Shown: positions 23,169 through 35,445 of the stretch, piece by piece
How positions within the stretch are numbered: position 1 is the first letter of the stretch
Layout of the letters: each line of letters begins with the position of its first letter
NCBI GenBank assembly: GCA_040437565.1
Contig: JBDOQK010000010.1
Span: 310,001 to 374,000 of the forward strand
DNA from: Albugo candida
Lineage: Eukaryota; Oomycota; Peronosporomycetes; Albuginales
Reading direction: 5' to 3'
Length of the DNA stretch: 64,000 bases
Translations under genes and position numbers: made by a program
Notes under the pieces: generated by a model
What the model was told of the DNA's origin: nothing
Database searches by the model: none
The model's input: the letters and a program-made list of their open reading frames with translations, nothing else

Positions 23169-25668
23169 TTAATTCATCGTCGAATAAATCAGATCGCCAT
23201 CAATACCACTTTCCTGCTCACCATCGTCATAATCCACGTCGTAAGTACCATTTAAACGGCATCGACTAATAACACCAGGATAATACGTTGCTTTTCCTCG
23301 ATAACGAGCTTCAATCTTGTCCCCAACCTTCAATTTCTTCTTGACTTCAACGTTTTTGGAACGAGGAAGCTCATCACTACCATTAGCAGTCTTCAAGCTT
23401 GTAACACAACGACGAATGAGATCTGTCGATATACCTGTCTCTTTTTCGCCATCGTCATATTCAATGTCATAGGTTCCATTTAGTCNNNNNNNNNNNNNNN
23501 NNNNNNNNNNNNNNNNNNNNNNNNNNNNNNNNNNNNNNNNNNNNNNNNNNNNNNNNNNNNNNNNNNNNNNNNNNNNNNNNNNNNNTTTTCGGAGCAGCTT
23601 CTTTCAGACGAATCAGATCAGCTGTCACACCGGTTTCCTTCTCACCGTCGTCATAATCCACATCGTAGGTACCATTCAGACGACACCTATTAATAACACC
23701 AGGATAATACCTCGATCGACCTTTGTATTTTGCCTCCACTTTATCACCTGTGTTGAGTAATTCGGTCGCATTAAGTGTCAATGCTTTCTCGTCGTTTTTT
23801 TGTCGGTCTCTATCAAATGTATGCGAATCATTGGCTACAATTTTAGCGCTTTCGTAAGTCAGATCTCTTGCTGCACCATATTCGTTCTCTTTATCATCGT
23901 ATCTCGAGCTGTATAAACTATCTTTTTTTGTTATGCCATAGTGTAAGTTCTCGTCAAAGTGACGGGCTGGCCGGCGGAGGAAACTAGGTGCCATGCATGA
24001 TGCCAAAATACCCGATTTGAACCGTACAGTATAAGTGCCATTTAGATGTACACTCTCTATCACACCCCATTCAGGAAAGTTACAACCGGGAGCACAAGCT
24101 TCAATCTCTTCACCACAGTCGTAGCGATGTAATGCGTCATAGTTACTTTTCGTTCTATTATACGCATCCATGTCTTGATCGTAAGATCGTCCTTTTGAAT
24201 GATCAGAGCTGCATACTGGATTATCGTAAGATTGATTAGCTATCCTGCACTCCCCAAAAGCGTGATCATCATTAGAGTAAAATGATCGAGGTCTTATGTG
24301 TCGTTCTTTCGCTGCTTTTCCTCCAACGTATGGATTCGGTAGTTGGAACCCACACATTTCACATTCCTCCACGTCGTAACTATTGACAAAGTCGCAGCGT
24401 CTACAGCAAAGATATTGTGACCCATCTGGAAAACGACCACCACCCGGAACAGGTTTCAATCTCGATGTATCACAAACCTCACAATGTTTCACCCATTCTT
24501 CGACTTGTTGGTGCCTGCACACACGACAAACCCATCCACGAAAGACTGTAGCCGGGATAAAAGAGTGCTTTCGGTAATTCTCGAATTTGCACATTGGTAG
24601 GTCGTGTTTCTCTCTGATGGAATGACCAATTTGTGGTTCTTTATTACTGTCTTGCGATATATTAGATCTTCTTTGTTGATATACGTTCAAATTTTTGTGC
24701 GGATCATAGCCGTTACTCTCTGCGCTTCCCCTGATGCCAAAGAGATTCAAAAATTTGGTGTAGGATATCATTGTTTTGTCGAACGGATGAATTGCCAGTG
24801 AGATAACAAGAAAGTGAAGAGTCGACTCAGATATTACCATTTTCATCATCGAGAAAACGAGGGAGAAGAACAATTTATACCTTATAAATCCAGTATCAGT
24901 CTCATCATAGCTCTGAAAGATTGTGTATAGATCAACCCCCGAAGCCAAAAGCCCACGTTGCTCTTTACGTACTTGATGCCGGATACAATCGCTAAAATAG
25001 AAAGAGAAGAATCAGTTAAAATATAAAACACATAAAACAAGACTTTAGTTTTACAATTCATAGTCGTCAAGAGCCATGTATCGTGAAAGTGCCACATAAT
25101 CTACATGATTGGGTCGTACACAAAAATGCGTCGTGATGATCTTGGATTGTGAAGTGCTCAAAACAACGCCGATATCGGACAAAGTCATGTGAAAGTGCTG
25201 GATAGAGATTGTTCCATGATGCAATGGGTCATGTGCCGCAAACAAGTGAAGTGGACTGATTAATGAGCGAACAGAATAAAAAGCATCTCGAAGTTCTAAT
25301 TTGAAATTATTCGGTAGACGGATGCTATGCTCTTGTCCTGTGAGAACTCCTGGCTCATGCTTTGGAGTCAATTCGTCATTCAAATGATTTGAACGGCTTG
25401 GCGATTTCGCTCCCGTAATAGTCGTGGGACCGATTGGTACCTGGCAATTTACCGGACTGAGAATAGATATTTGTGGTGAGCAACCGGAATCCTGATCAGC
25501 ATTATTGAAGCTGTCCCCTCTTATCGATGAGAAATTAGTCGATGAAATATTACGTTCATGTTGATAGGAATGCGTGATCCCTTGCCAGTATTCCGGATCT
25601 AAGGGTGTCGGGCATATAGTCCTTGCTTTGAGTTTCTCATCGCTAAAGAAGCTCCCTGCAGCGCTCAT
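23169..25668 (-). CDS. EF-hand-like / RanBP2 zinc finger / Tudor-like repeat protein
   Basis: The only conventional host gene recognised. There are two exons: 25668-25055 and 24991-23169 (the second crosses a scaffold gap), joined by a 63-nt GT-AG intron. More than 770 residues are visible. Domains in order: a Ser/Pro-rich start; EF-hand-like segments near residues 144-165 (HDPLHHGTISIQHF) and 232-250 (YDETDTGFIRYKLF); two RanBP2-type zinc fingers at about 360-378 and 401-418 (each C-x2-C, about ten residues, C-x2-C); then Tudor-like repeats. One degenerate copy lies at about 497-537 and a good copy at about 618-667 (GDKVEAKYKGRSRYYPGVIN, then NGTYDVDYDDGE). After the gap come a partial copy and a last copy near the C-terminus. 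Acidic aromatic repeats of this kind often bind methylated residues or act as structural modules. The combination suggests a calcium-responsive scaffold, but that is inference. The ATG at 25668 follows a GTG that could extend the frame by one codon. Confidence 0.88.
23486..23585. other. Scaffold gap inside the Tudor repeats
   Basis: Exactly 100 N between two Tudor-like repeats of the gene at 23169-25668. The reading frames on the two sides match only if the true gap length differs from 100. More repeats may be hidden here. Confidence 0.95.
24992..25054 (-). other. 63-nt intron of the EF-hand/Tudor gene
   Basis: On the minus strand it begins GTAAAACT and ends CTATTTTAG, preceded by a pyrimidine-rich tract. 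Splicing keeps the frame (the split codon becomes Phe) and removes the stop that otherwise ends the first exon. This is a short intron. Confidence 0.85.
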
Positions 25669-25671
25669 CAC

Positions 25672-27430
25672 GAATTTATAGTGAGATGATAAAAAGTAGC
25701 ATTGTCGGATCTAGAGTCGCTATATTTTTAGCATGACTAAGCTAAACGACAGCTATTATATAGTCGATATACTGCGCACGCAATTTATATCTTCGAAGAC
25801 CTCATTGTGTGAAATTTAGCTTTATCGTCTCTGAGAGATGTAATACCACATAGGGTTTACACAAAATTATGGAGATATTTTGGGAAGGTCTCTTCATGCG
25901 GTATAGAAGAAGCACTAAGCAACATCTTATAGAGTATTTACAGGTGATTATAATTTTATTTTATAGGCATCTGAGTCTCATGAGAACGATTAAATTGTTG
26001 CTGTGGTGTTGGCTTACTAGCACGCTGGGTGAATCCTCTGACGGAAAGACTTTCAGCAAATATAATACGCCTGTGACATTCTTGGCATTATGAGTAGGCA
26101 CACAGGACCATCAAACGAAACGCTTCTGATCTAGAAAACTCTAGCGATGGTAAGTTCCGAGAAATCCTACTTTTCTTCGTAGACGGGGAATTCCATTTCA
26201 TCGTATAAGTATCTCGAGCGTTACCGTCAATGCGCGTTTCATTATTAGTCGGGGTCGATATCAAGCGTCATTTTTAGAGGCGAAGCGGTGAGTATGTCAA
26301 ATTTCCTAATGCTCTGTTTACCGTAAATCAAAATACCGCCACGCAAATTAGTGGTAGTTTGTTTTCCATCACAACACTAGGCTTATATAATTGAAGGCGT
26401 ACCCTGTTGTTTAGAATACCTCTATCAGATCTTGGTTGGATACTACGTTCGTACCAGGGCGCAGTCAAGGATAGATAGTTTTTGGTTCCTCATTCGTGCT
26501 CTGATAATATAGCTACATCGTGTCCTTTTTTATGATCAGCGCCAGATGAAGCTTCGATAATGATACAATATGTGAATAGTACAATGTGCGTTCAGAGTAT
26601 CGATTGATTCTGAATATGCATCCACCACCTTTAAAGGCAAACAAAAGTAATCTCTCTCACACAACATTGAATTGGAGTTAACGACGCTGGCATTTTTAAT
26701 AAGACGCAATGTCAAACAAAAAAAGGTACTATTTTATATTTCCCTGCACAAGAAGTTTGATGTCTTTCGATGTATTATTTTGTGCCCAATCGCTCATACG
26801 TCGGATTTCCAATCCGCTCTTAGGAGAGATTCAGTGAGGAAAAGACAAATTGGACCTACAACCGAGAAGTTATTTAACGGCTAAGTCCTCTTTGAGCCTT
26901 CATGAGCGGCCGTGTAAAAACGATGGCAATCTACACAGAAGAAACGAACGCATTCCCTTAAACATCTCAGCGCTCATGTTCTACACATTGGCTCCCGAAC
27001 TTGGTAGATATTCTGCAAAGATAATGATATTGGTTTGATGCCTCGGCGAAAAATACATATTACATTTTTGAATATGAGCCTTCTGCCATCGGGTATTATG
27101 CATACTTCTTCAATCAACGGAAAGATCGCATTGAAAGACATCTAGCGGCATCAAGTACGTCTAGGATCAAAACGATGCCAAACAAGATAAAAAGACGTCG
27201 CCAATCCATACTTTGTTGTGGCAGTGCTTTAGTAATACAGACAATAAAATGCATAGGAAATGAAAAAAAGCTGCAAGAGAAGTCGGACAAAATTACGACT
27301 ATGAATAAACGGGGGGGGGACATGGGGAGTTTATACCACTCGTTTCAAAAATATGGTTTGTATACCAAAAGGAATATTACACGGGCAAAATTGTAAAATT
27401 ATAAAAATGTATTCTTTTATGGCAAGGAAC
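25672..27430. other. Intergenic, no recognised gene
   Basis: About 1.75 kb upstream of the EF-hand/Tudor gene. Only short frames (60-84 codons) without recognisable motifs. An 11-base poly-G run lies near 27311. It should contain the promoter of the host gene next to 25668, but I can point to no firm element beyond a TCATCTCACT stretch about 20-30 bp upstream of its ATG. Confidence 0.45.
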
Positions 27431-27433
27431 TAT

Positions 27434-29300
27434 TAGTCCTTGCAAGTGCGCTTGTTGTGGCCGTAGTTACCGCATGTAGTGCGCTTGTAGCTGCGCTTCT
27501 TCTTGAAAGCTTCCGTGGCAGCCTAAGACTCGATTCGCTTCGCCTTCTTCGATCGGCCACGCTTCTTTGACAACATGAGTGGGTGGTGCTTTTCTAAACG
27601 CGTCAGTTCATCCATCTTCACGCATGTACTCATCTTTACCAAGCGGTCGTAAGCACGCTGGTACACCTCCTTGGTCCCCGAATCATCGCAAAAATTCTTG
27701 GGTAGTGAGAGCTTGTTGACGGATCGAAGGGCCGCATAGAGGAAAGCATGGCCCTTTCCTGTCGCCAAATTAGCCATAAAAACACAGATTTCTAGGATTG
27801 TCTAGGTCGGCAGAATACTCGACAGGCAGCTCTCCATCCTTCCTCACGTTGACCACGAGAAATGAAAGGCAGCTCGGGATGATTTCGATCTTGTCAACGA
27901 CAAAGACAAAGCGCTTGCGCTCGAATTCCTTGGTTGCGTAAGCTTCGAGTTCACCCCACGAAGCCGACTTGGTGACGACACTATTTATCTGCCTCTCTAC
28001 CGTATGTATCCATATAGGGCACTCCCCACTGCTAACGGGCACAATACTTTGAGTCAACCCACTTGATCCCTATCTACTTTTCGCCGCCATGCGAGACAGT
28101 CCAGAAGTGGCTTCTCTCTAGCTTCAAGCAGGACGTTATTAGTAGACTTCACGTTGTTGCTAGTCACGGTCCCAAAGTGCGGACGTATACTATACGTGGC
28201 AGCCCATTTGAGCTTGTCTGCATCGAGTAGCCAAATCACCGCCTGTGCATTGTTTTTCTTCAACTCAGTGGCTCGTCGTTCGAGCGACGCAACCGTCAAG
28301 GAATTGGCCAGATTCCATGCCTGGTCCTTCAGTGTCGCATTGAGAAACTTGACGTTGAATTTTTTTCTGAGCATGGCCAGCACAAAAAAAGTGAGGGATG
28401 TCACCTGCTTTAACTTGCATCGCCGGAATGAGACCCTTGTCACGGTCGGAGATGGCGAATGCTGGCGCTATTTTTAAAGAGTAGATGAAAGACCCGAAAC
28501 CATGACCAATTGAATTTTGTCTCGCCTTATATTCAAGCGACCGCGACAATCTGGATCTCATTCTTGGTGTTCTTACAGCAAGCGACAAGAAGGACTACGC
28601 CCTATTTGTTGTTCATAAATGTGCCATCCAGATTGATACCGCGATCTGCGAATTCGCGAAGCACATGAATGCCGAGCTTGTATACGATGACGACCTGAAA
28701 ACGTTTGTCCTCGCGCAACGCGATATCCGCCTTGTGTCTGCGCTTGCTCATTTCGTGTACGTATGACAAGATTGACGAATACTGCGTGCGATATTTATCG
28801 AAGAGTTGCGCTTTGAGTCGGATGCAGGCGTCGACAGAAGTCTGGACGTCAATCGACGCCCATCAGCCGTCAACTTCTTCTGCATCTCAGCTGGACTGGC
28901 GTCACGACCCTTGTCAACGACGAAGTGGAGGGCCGAATCAAGAAAAGTGACACATGAAGGCTTGTGTACATGACTCGCTTCGTATAAAGCCAAATCAACC
29001 CGTGGCGTCGCACGGGTACGGCACGAGCGTATGAGGTGGCTCAAAACCCCTATAATGCGCAAAAGCGACTGCGAAGCTGCAATTTGGATTGACACACATC
29101 ACCATGAAGCGTCTTTGGTCACTCGATAAGTCGTAGCGACCAGCGTAGTCGCGTGAGTAAGGAAGTCACGCCCGTCTGCCCAGTCACCTGGCGAACAGCC
29201 GTCACTTGACTCTTAAGTCTTACTAACGTAGCCGACGTTGCCGGCAGTCGTCGTAGTCGCCAGATGTGAATATTCTAACGACATGGCACTCAAGAATGTG
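27434..29300 (-). pseudogene. MULE transposase alpha (Mutator-like), decayed
   Basis: Minus-strand pieces read in order as a Mutator-like transposase. The first is an N-terminal DNA-binding region (29095 downwards). Next is the first catalytic region (INLDGTFMNNK near 28635). Then follows a segment ending NLANSLTVASLE and WAATYSIRPHFGTVTSNNV (28443-28054), where the TSNN motif is typical of MULEs. A SWIM-like region follows, and a C-terminal zinc knuckle, CGNYGHNKRTC, ends near 27435. The coding strand is broken into at least four frames. No terminal repeats were identified. It lies back to back with MULE beta on the other strand, about 0.5 kb away. Confidence 0.87.
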
Positions 29301-29478
29301 TAAACTTCCGACTTTTTGGTAGATTTCTCATAATTTTACATAAATTTCGGACTTTTTGGTGTATTTTTCATATTTTTGCAATTTCGTACATGCAATACTC
29401 GTTTTGGTATATAACCCATATTTTTAAAAAAGTGGTATAAAATCCATACGTCCCCATAATTGGGATTATAAAAAGATG

Positions 29479-29640
29479 GGAAGCCGGTATAGCCACACCC
29501 CGTTCGGTATAGGAACCGGTATCACCACACTCCCTAAAATTGATTGGAAAGCGGTATCGCCCCCTAAATCTCCTGATCAAATGGGAACTGGTATCGCCAC
29601 TCACCCCAAATCCCCTAATTTAGGGATTAAAAAAAAGTAC
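29479..29640 (+). repeat. Subterminal iterons before MULE beta
   Basis: Four close copies of the motif GGTATAGCCACACCC and variants (GGTATCACCACACTCCC, GGTATCGCCCCC, GGTATCGCCACTCACCCC). The same motif occurs repeatedly at 37943-38110 and, inverted, at 40264-40400 around MULE delta. This suggests a transposase-binding subterminal array for one MULE family. Confidence 0.7.
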
Positions 29641-29833
29641 CAATTTAATAAGGGAATTGCTGCGGACACACTCTATTTTTGCTACGGGCACCCCCTAAAC
29701 TATAAATTACAAACATACCCCCTACTTTAAAACCATCAATTAAGTTAACTAAGGAGTCTATCCCTCCTGTTACACCTCCAGTATCCCAGCACTCCGTCTA
29801 CCACAACTGGTGCCATGTTCTCAGCTGCTAGCA

Positions 29834-29975
29834 CCGCCAATCCCCAATTCACTACCCAGCCCACTCCCCAGACCACTCTGTCCAATCCGCCCACCTTGTC
29901 CACCTCTCTCGCTCCTGCTGCTCTTCACGCATCCAGCTCCGATATTTTCTTGCAAATACTGCACCTCTAGATTTG
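29834..29975. other. Contig-end overlap, 142 bp (first copy)
   Basis: Identical to 30076-30217, with the 100-N gap 29976-30075 exactly between the two copies. Best read as unmerged contig ends, not as a repeat in the protein. Confidence 0.9.
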
Positions 29976-30075
29976 NNNNNNNNNNNNNNNNNNNNNNNNN
30001 NNNNNNNNNNNNNNNNNNNNNNNNNNNNNNNNNNNNNNNNNNNNNNNNNNNNNNNNNNNNNNNNNNNNNNNNNNN
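29976..30075. other. Scaffold gap in MULE beta
   Basis: Exactly 100 N between two identical 142-bp segments. Confidence 0.95.
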
Positions 30076-33000
30076 CCGCCAATCCCCAATTCACTACCCA
30101 GCCCACTCCCCAGACCACTCTGTCCAATCCGCCCACCTTGTCCACCTCTCTCGCTCCTGCTGCTCTTCACGCATCCAGCTCCGATATTTTCTTGCAAATA
30201 CTGCACCTCTAGATTTGGCGAAAAATACATCCTTTGGTACTCGAATCTCTATTGATGAGGCAGTAAAACGACATGCAATATCCAATGGTTTCGTTATAAC
30301 CATATCCCGTTCAAAGCCACTACTGTTTATTATGGATGTGACTTGGGTGATGTTTACAGAAATAATTGGAGATTAACAGAATATACCTGCCAGCGGATAT
30401 CTTCCAGCCGTCAGCATGATTGTTCCTTTCGCTGGGCTGGTCGGCTAAAGCAAGGAGTTTGGTTGCTTGATGACGTTCGATCAGAGCACAACCATGAGAT
30501 TGCTGTTGACCTCAGTGGGCATCCAGGTATCAGAAAGTTTTCATCGCTGCATCCGCAACAAATGGCTGTAAGGTCAATGGGCAACTTCCCATCAAGAGAA
30601 ATTGCAGCTTTGAAGGCAGATCCAGCTGAGGGATCTCAAGATGCGGTCACAAAAAAGGACATCAGCAACTAAAAACTGTTATTCGCAAGCATTACCTTGC
30701 AGGCCGCACATCTTTGTAGGCCTCGATGGATGAGATCGGCTCTGGGGAGAAATAGCACCACAGCTCTAATATTACCAAGCAGGTCATATAAGACATCTGT
30801 ATCTCAGTCAAGTTGCATCAGAAAATCTGGTTGATTAATACCATCATGTATTTGTGATTGATTGCGCATGTAATACGAACCGGTATGGTATGTCACTTAT
30901 TCATATTGTTGGGATGACCGCACTAAACCAGTCCTATTCCGCTGGCAGGATCTTTTCCCAGGAGGAAAGGCTGGTGACTACAAATGGGCGCTGAGTCAAT
31001 TCAAGAATATTACGTTGCCATCAGGAAAACTGCCTGCCTGCCTAGTAACGGACAAAGAAGTGGCATTGACCAATGCCATAAACATTGTTTTTCTGGCGTT
31101 CCTCACCTACTTTGTTTGTCATAACAATAAGAATATTTTGGCAAACTGCAAAAGAGAATTTTTATCCGTGGATACTTGGAATTATCCATTTCCAATTGGA
31201 ACACTGTTGCTCGCTGTTCTACAGTCAACAAGTACAAGGATCTATGAGATACCTTTAAAACTCAATATGAGTAATTCCATGCAAAGTGCATTACGTATCT
31301 GCGTGAAACTTGGTTACCTTGGAAAGAACACTACATAGAGGCATGGACTCGAAATTGTCTTCCTTTTGGACAGACCACCTCCTCTCGAGCTGAGGGTGCA
31401 CACTCACTCCTCAAAAAATATGTCCATACGTCGTCAGGTGACCTTCAACAAATGGTAGGCCAACTTAACATTGCTATTCAACACCACCTTGATGCAATCC
31501 GAGCTGCTGAGGCAGCAGACCAGCTAAAATAATCCACAAATACCAGGATACCCTTCTTCAGTTTCTTGGGTGTGTGGTGTCCAGATTCGCCATCGAAACG
31601 GTAGGATACTATTTTTTGCAATGGGTCACAAAATGATAAAGTCTCACATCTGTGCTCTTTATCCATTTTTCCGGATGTTTACCCTGTTGGAGGCATTGAA
31701 AACATTACAGAAAGATGGGAAATCACTACCCGAGCTTTGCCTTTGTGCAGAACTTGTCACATTTGGCTTACCTTGCCAGAATACTCTGCAAGCAAAACAA
31801 CACGCCAACGATTCTCTGACCTTAGATGACCTGCATTCATTCCAAATCTGGGTGAAAGGTAGTCTGCAGAATTCTGTGCAAAGAGATATTAATAGCTGGG
31901 AGGACACACACTACGAGCTCTATGAGGTGTATAATAGTGCTCCCTCCATGAAAAAGCTCGTTTGCACTTAGCGGTTAGAGATATTCTGACTGAGCAGAAC
32001 ATTCTTCCACCACATTCCGTCAAAACGCGTGGGCGTCGTGCACAAAAGCAGTCTATAAATCAAACAAGCGTGATCCATCAGCCTTTGAATCCCATAAACC
32101 TGGAAAAAGGAAAAGCAAATGCCGAGCTTGTGGAAAGCGGGGGCATAATAAAAGAAGGGGTGAAAAATTGCGACAGGTATGTAGGGCATCAGTTTGGAAT
32201 GGTGTTGTTTGATTCATCTAATTAATTTCTCTCTTTTTACAGAATACAACAAGCAATCCAGCTAGTGAAAAAAAATTCAGGAGAAGAACAGGGACTTGGC
32301 TGCAGAGGTGAGTCATTTCAATTAAAGTAGTTTAGATTACAAGATCGGTAACTGAATCAAGAATAATAATTGGGATTATAGAAAAAATATACCAAGGCTG
32401 TATACTATACGTACGGATATACACACACCTAGGATTCTAACGAGAAAAACCCAGTCTTGCATGAAAAACCTTTGATTAATGATGTACTATGTAGTGAGAT
32501 TAACGAAGTATACAATTATGCGTCCCTTATCGGACAGTCCTAAAATTATGACCAAAATGGTTGCATATTCCACATCTCGTTCGGCGCGTTTCTATTTTCT
32601 CAGTAGCTCGTTGCGATGGATCCGCTTCTTCTTTGAAGATGGAGCGTTGCACACACCTCGTGTGAGATCATTTTTTTAGCACGATTGGCATTATGTTATC
32701 ATCGGATCTCTCAGAACAGGAGGCCGCAGGAGTCATGAAAATACGTGACCATGCTGGGCAATTTTCTGGACTGCTTCAATGCTACTAATGCATTGATGCA
32801 AGGCAAGCCATCGTCTTCGAAGTACCCAGACGAGCATCGCACAACTTCAGCGGAATTGAACTGCAACTTTCATCTGAATACTCCCCACCCCTGAGCGGAT
32901 TGCGACGATGTAGCAACAGGTCGAACATTCATCAATTTCACCCCAGCTCGCAGCGGCCATTATTTTATTCACCTTTCGTGATGCATATAGAGTTAGTACT

Positions 33001-33764
33001 TCCCATCCTTTCGGTTTGCTGATATTTTCAGCCCACTTGCACCCCACGTAACTTCCAATTCCCATTAAGCAGTCGATGATAGGAAGACTCCGAATTCCCC
33101 TCAACACGCTGTTTACCGCCTCCACGTTGTTCGACGTCGAAGTGTTGTATCTTAGACACGGTGAGTAAGCTGTTGACCAATTCTTACGATCAAACTCCTG
33201 TAGCCACACCAGCGCATTGCGTGTTAAATTGGCGATATTCGCCTTCGCCTTCTCGTACTCCACCGTTGTTCGTCAACGAGCCAATATCCACGCCAAATTC
33301 TTCAACAGGTTGGACTTGTAATTCTTGATAAAAGTGTCCATCAAATGCTAGGAGCAGAAAAAAGGTGGGACGTCTGGTTTTGATGTATGCATAGCTTCCG
33401 TAAGTCTCTTGTCTCTATCCGATATCACGAATGCTGGAGGTGGCTGGAGGTGAGAGAGTAGGAGCTTCAAAAACTAGCTCCAGTTATCTTCATTCTACAC
33501 CGACACGAGCCCAGCTGCGATAATTTGGATCTAGCTGTTTTCAGCTCGAAAGCACGCTACAAGGAGAATCTCACCAATTGAGGTATTCATAAATGTGCCG
33601 TGCACGGAAATCAAAATCACATGCTCACTACATGACTTACTTTAAGCTCTTCATAGGAAAGGATACTCAATCGCATAAATCCATTATCTACGATATTAAG
33701 CTTGGCTTCGAGGCCTCGAATGTTTAGTTAAGCCATATAGGATGGAATGAGGCTGTACTGCTCA

Positions 33765-34913
33765 GTTGAAGGTGTCTATATTACTAGAATTAGACTAACT
33801 GATTTCTCTAGTTGCCTAGGCTATCTTAAATAACATATATACATACAAGAACGTTTGGCAAAATACCTGTGAAAGATGATAATATGTTCCTCGTTGCTAG
33901 TCCTGCAGTGCGGTAGCCTCCACCACTACAGTACGAGAGTGTATCCATCGTGTAACGGATAAATGTTGAAAGTTGTAAAAAGTTGTGAAACAATGGTCCA
34001 AAACTACCGTGTTTTGTAAAAGGGTCCAAAAGTACTGTGAGTTGTGAAACGGTCTAAAGTACAGTGTTTTGCAAATTGGTGTGCGCCACACTACGATGAG
34101 CATAACCTGCCAACTNNNNNNNNNNNNNNNNNNNNNNNNNNNNNNNNNNNNNNNNNNNNNNNNNNNNNNNNNNNNNNNNNNNNNNNNNNNNNNNNNNNNN
34201 NNNNNNNNNNNNNNNTCTTCGAAAGTACCGAGCGTGCGGACTAAACGTGGTGTAGATCACGGAAAGTGCTGGAACTGTCGGCGTTGCTGATCGCTGTTCG
34301 AACAAACGACGATTCCAATCTGTCCAGACGAAGTGCAGTGTCACCGCTTGCAATGCAAGCTATAAATCTGATATAATTTCTAAATAGTCTTTTTAATCGA
34401 CCGTATTGTTGGTACGATTACACATGCAATATGCGTCCAACGTGGTCGAAAGGAGAAAACTGATCCCAACTAGGGAGTAACTCCCTCCATAATTGTGCCG
34501 TCTGATCGCACTCTAGAAAGGAATGTTGATCGGATTCCACTGCCCTACACGAAGGCTGCGTGCACAATATAATGTCGGGATGAATATCCTTTAAGAACCA
34601 GAAACAAGATCGAACTGGCAACATTTGAAAGGCTAGACGAAACTGTAAATCTTCGAAAACTGGTAACACACGATGCCGTGATGTAGCCAGAAATGTTCCC
34701 ACTCGTTCGGTATCCAGTGCGTCCGATCTCTCCCGTCATGACCAATGTGTCGACATCGGATGACTCTTGATTGGTTCGGGAAGCTTCCAGACGATTCATG
34801 AGAATTGTGAGCGTGGAATAGATGGAAAATAATGTTTCCTTTCCTTGCTTTTTACTCCCACATAAAATGATCTGCCACTTGTGGTTGGTGTAATACAAGT
34901 GATGAGACCTATC
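33765..34913 (-). mobile_element. LINE copy C inside MULE gamma
   Basis: Minus-strand LINE with a perfect 16-bp target duplication, GAGGCTGTACTGCTCA, at 33749-33764 and 34914-34929. From its 5' end (34913) it reads through HKWQIILCGSKKQGKETLF, which aligns with copy D at about 58370-58440. It continues through the zf-RVT-type region (FRLAFQMLPVRSCFWFLKDI and ESDQHSFLECDQTAQLW) and the gap 34116-34215. The 3' UTR follows with three minisatellite units. The 3' end is CCTTCAAC with no poly(A). It is the best-delimited copy and defines the family 3' terminus. Confidence 0.94.
34116..34215. other. Scaffold gap in LINE copy C
   Basis: Exactly 100 N within the 3' part of the LINE. Confidence 0.95.
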
Positions 34914-35445
34914 GAGGCTGTACTGCTCAATACCACTATCGAATAACTCAAGATTCAACTTCTCGAGTGCCTGAGCACACTTCATATATGTAGAGGAGTA
35001 GGTTTCCTGCCGGAGATCACGGCCATATCTCTGACTGAAGAGCAATTTTCTTCGCAGTTGTATATCTACGAGACGCCTTTGACGATTCGATATAATTGAC
35101 AGGAGTGCAAAATAAATTTTGTTGGAGGGCTGAATGTCCGCGAAAAGGCAAACTAAACAACGAAGAAATAGACGTACTGTATGCACACTGCTTTGTAACG
35201 CCGCTTGTCACTGGACCACACACGAAATCGACGTTTACATTTTCGTTTGTGCTCAATTACTGCTTAAATTATATCCCTCTTATTGGCATAACTCCTGTTC
35301 TCGAAGAAGCTGCTGCTACTTTGCTGTTTTTCGTCCTCGTTTTCCATCGCTGGTATTAAAATGTGTAATGTGTATACCCATACGTATAGTATACAGCCTT
35401 GGTATATATTTTTTGTTTTTCTATCAAATTGGTATATTTCTTTTA

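Larger units (their letters stand above)
29815..32330 (+). pseudogene. MULE transposase beta (FAR1-type), decayed
   Basis: Plus-strand pieces in order: a FAR1-type DNA-binding region (30217-30670, with EHNHEIAVDLSGHPGIRK), then DYKWALSQFK and the TDKEVALTNAI catalytic block (about 30985-31085). Next is the FGQTTSSRAEGAHSLLKKY segment near 31370, typical of the C-terminal part of the MULE domain. Then come a SWIM-like FGLPCQNT near 31765 and a zinc knuckle, CRACGKRGHNKR, near 32125. A likely C-terminal intron (donor GTATGT at about 32177, acceptor TTTTTACAG near 32243) matches the intron-bearing style of MULE delta. Several frame breaks; inactive. A contig overlap (29834-29975 equals 30076-30217) lies in the N-terminal part. 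Confidence 0.87.
32847..35256 (-). pseudogene. MULE transposase gamma, interrupted by a LINE
   Basis: The N-terminal part (35256 to 34930, minus) ends in ALEKLNLELFDSGIEQYSL. The LINE sits exactly there, and the MULE sequence resumes at 33748 downwards. The C-terminal half (33263-32847) carries NWSTAYSPCLRYNTSTSNNV and VNSVLRGIRSLPIIDCL, the conserved TSNN-type MULE motif. Besides the LINE insertion there are several stops and frame changes between 33260 and 33750, so the gene is dead. Confidence 0.85.
32381..35411 (-). mobile_element. MULE gamma: TIR-bounded Mutator-like transposon with LINE inside
   Basis: Long inverted repeats of about 45 bp mark both ends. The left arm is at about 32381-32428 and the right arm at about 35364-35411; they share ATACCAAGGCTGTATACTAT and continue through ACGTA and ATACACA. 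The element measures about 3.03 kb, of which 1.15 kb is LINE copy C plus its duplicated target. The transposase is on the minus strand. The outermost bases are uncertain because similarity continues weakly outward (ATAGAAAAA on both sides). I could not define the target duplication of the MULE itself. Confidence 0.82.

Noticed and set aside
28154-28477. Plus-strand 107-codon frame
   Set aside because: Antisense shadow of MULE alpha, whose minus strand carries the family motifs.
34545-35186. 213-codon minus-strand frame as one protein
   Set aside because: It is a chance read-through from the MULE gamma N-terminus into LINE copy C across the 34914-34929 target duplication.
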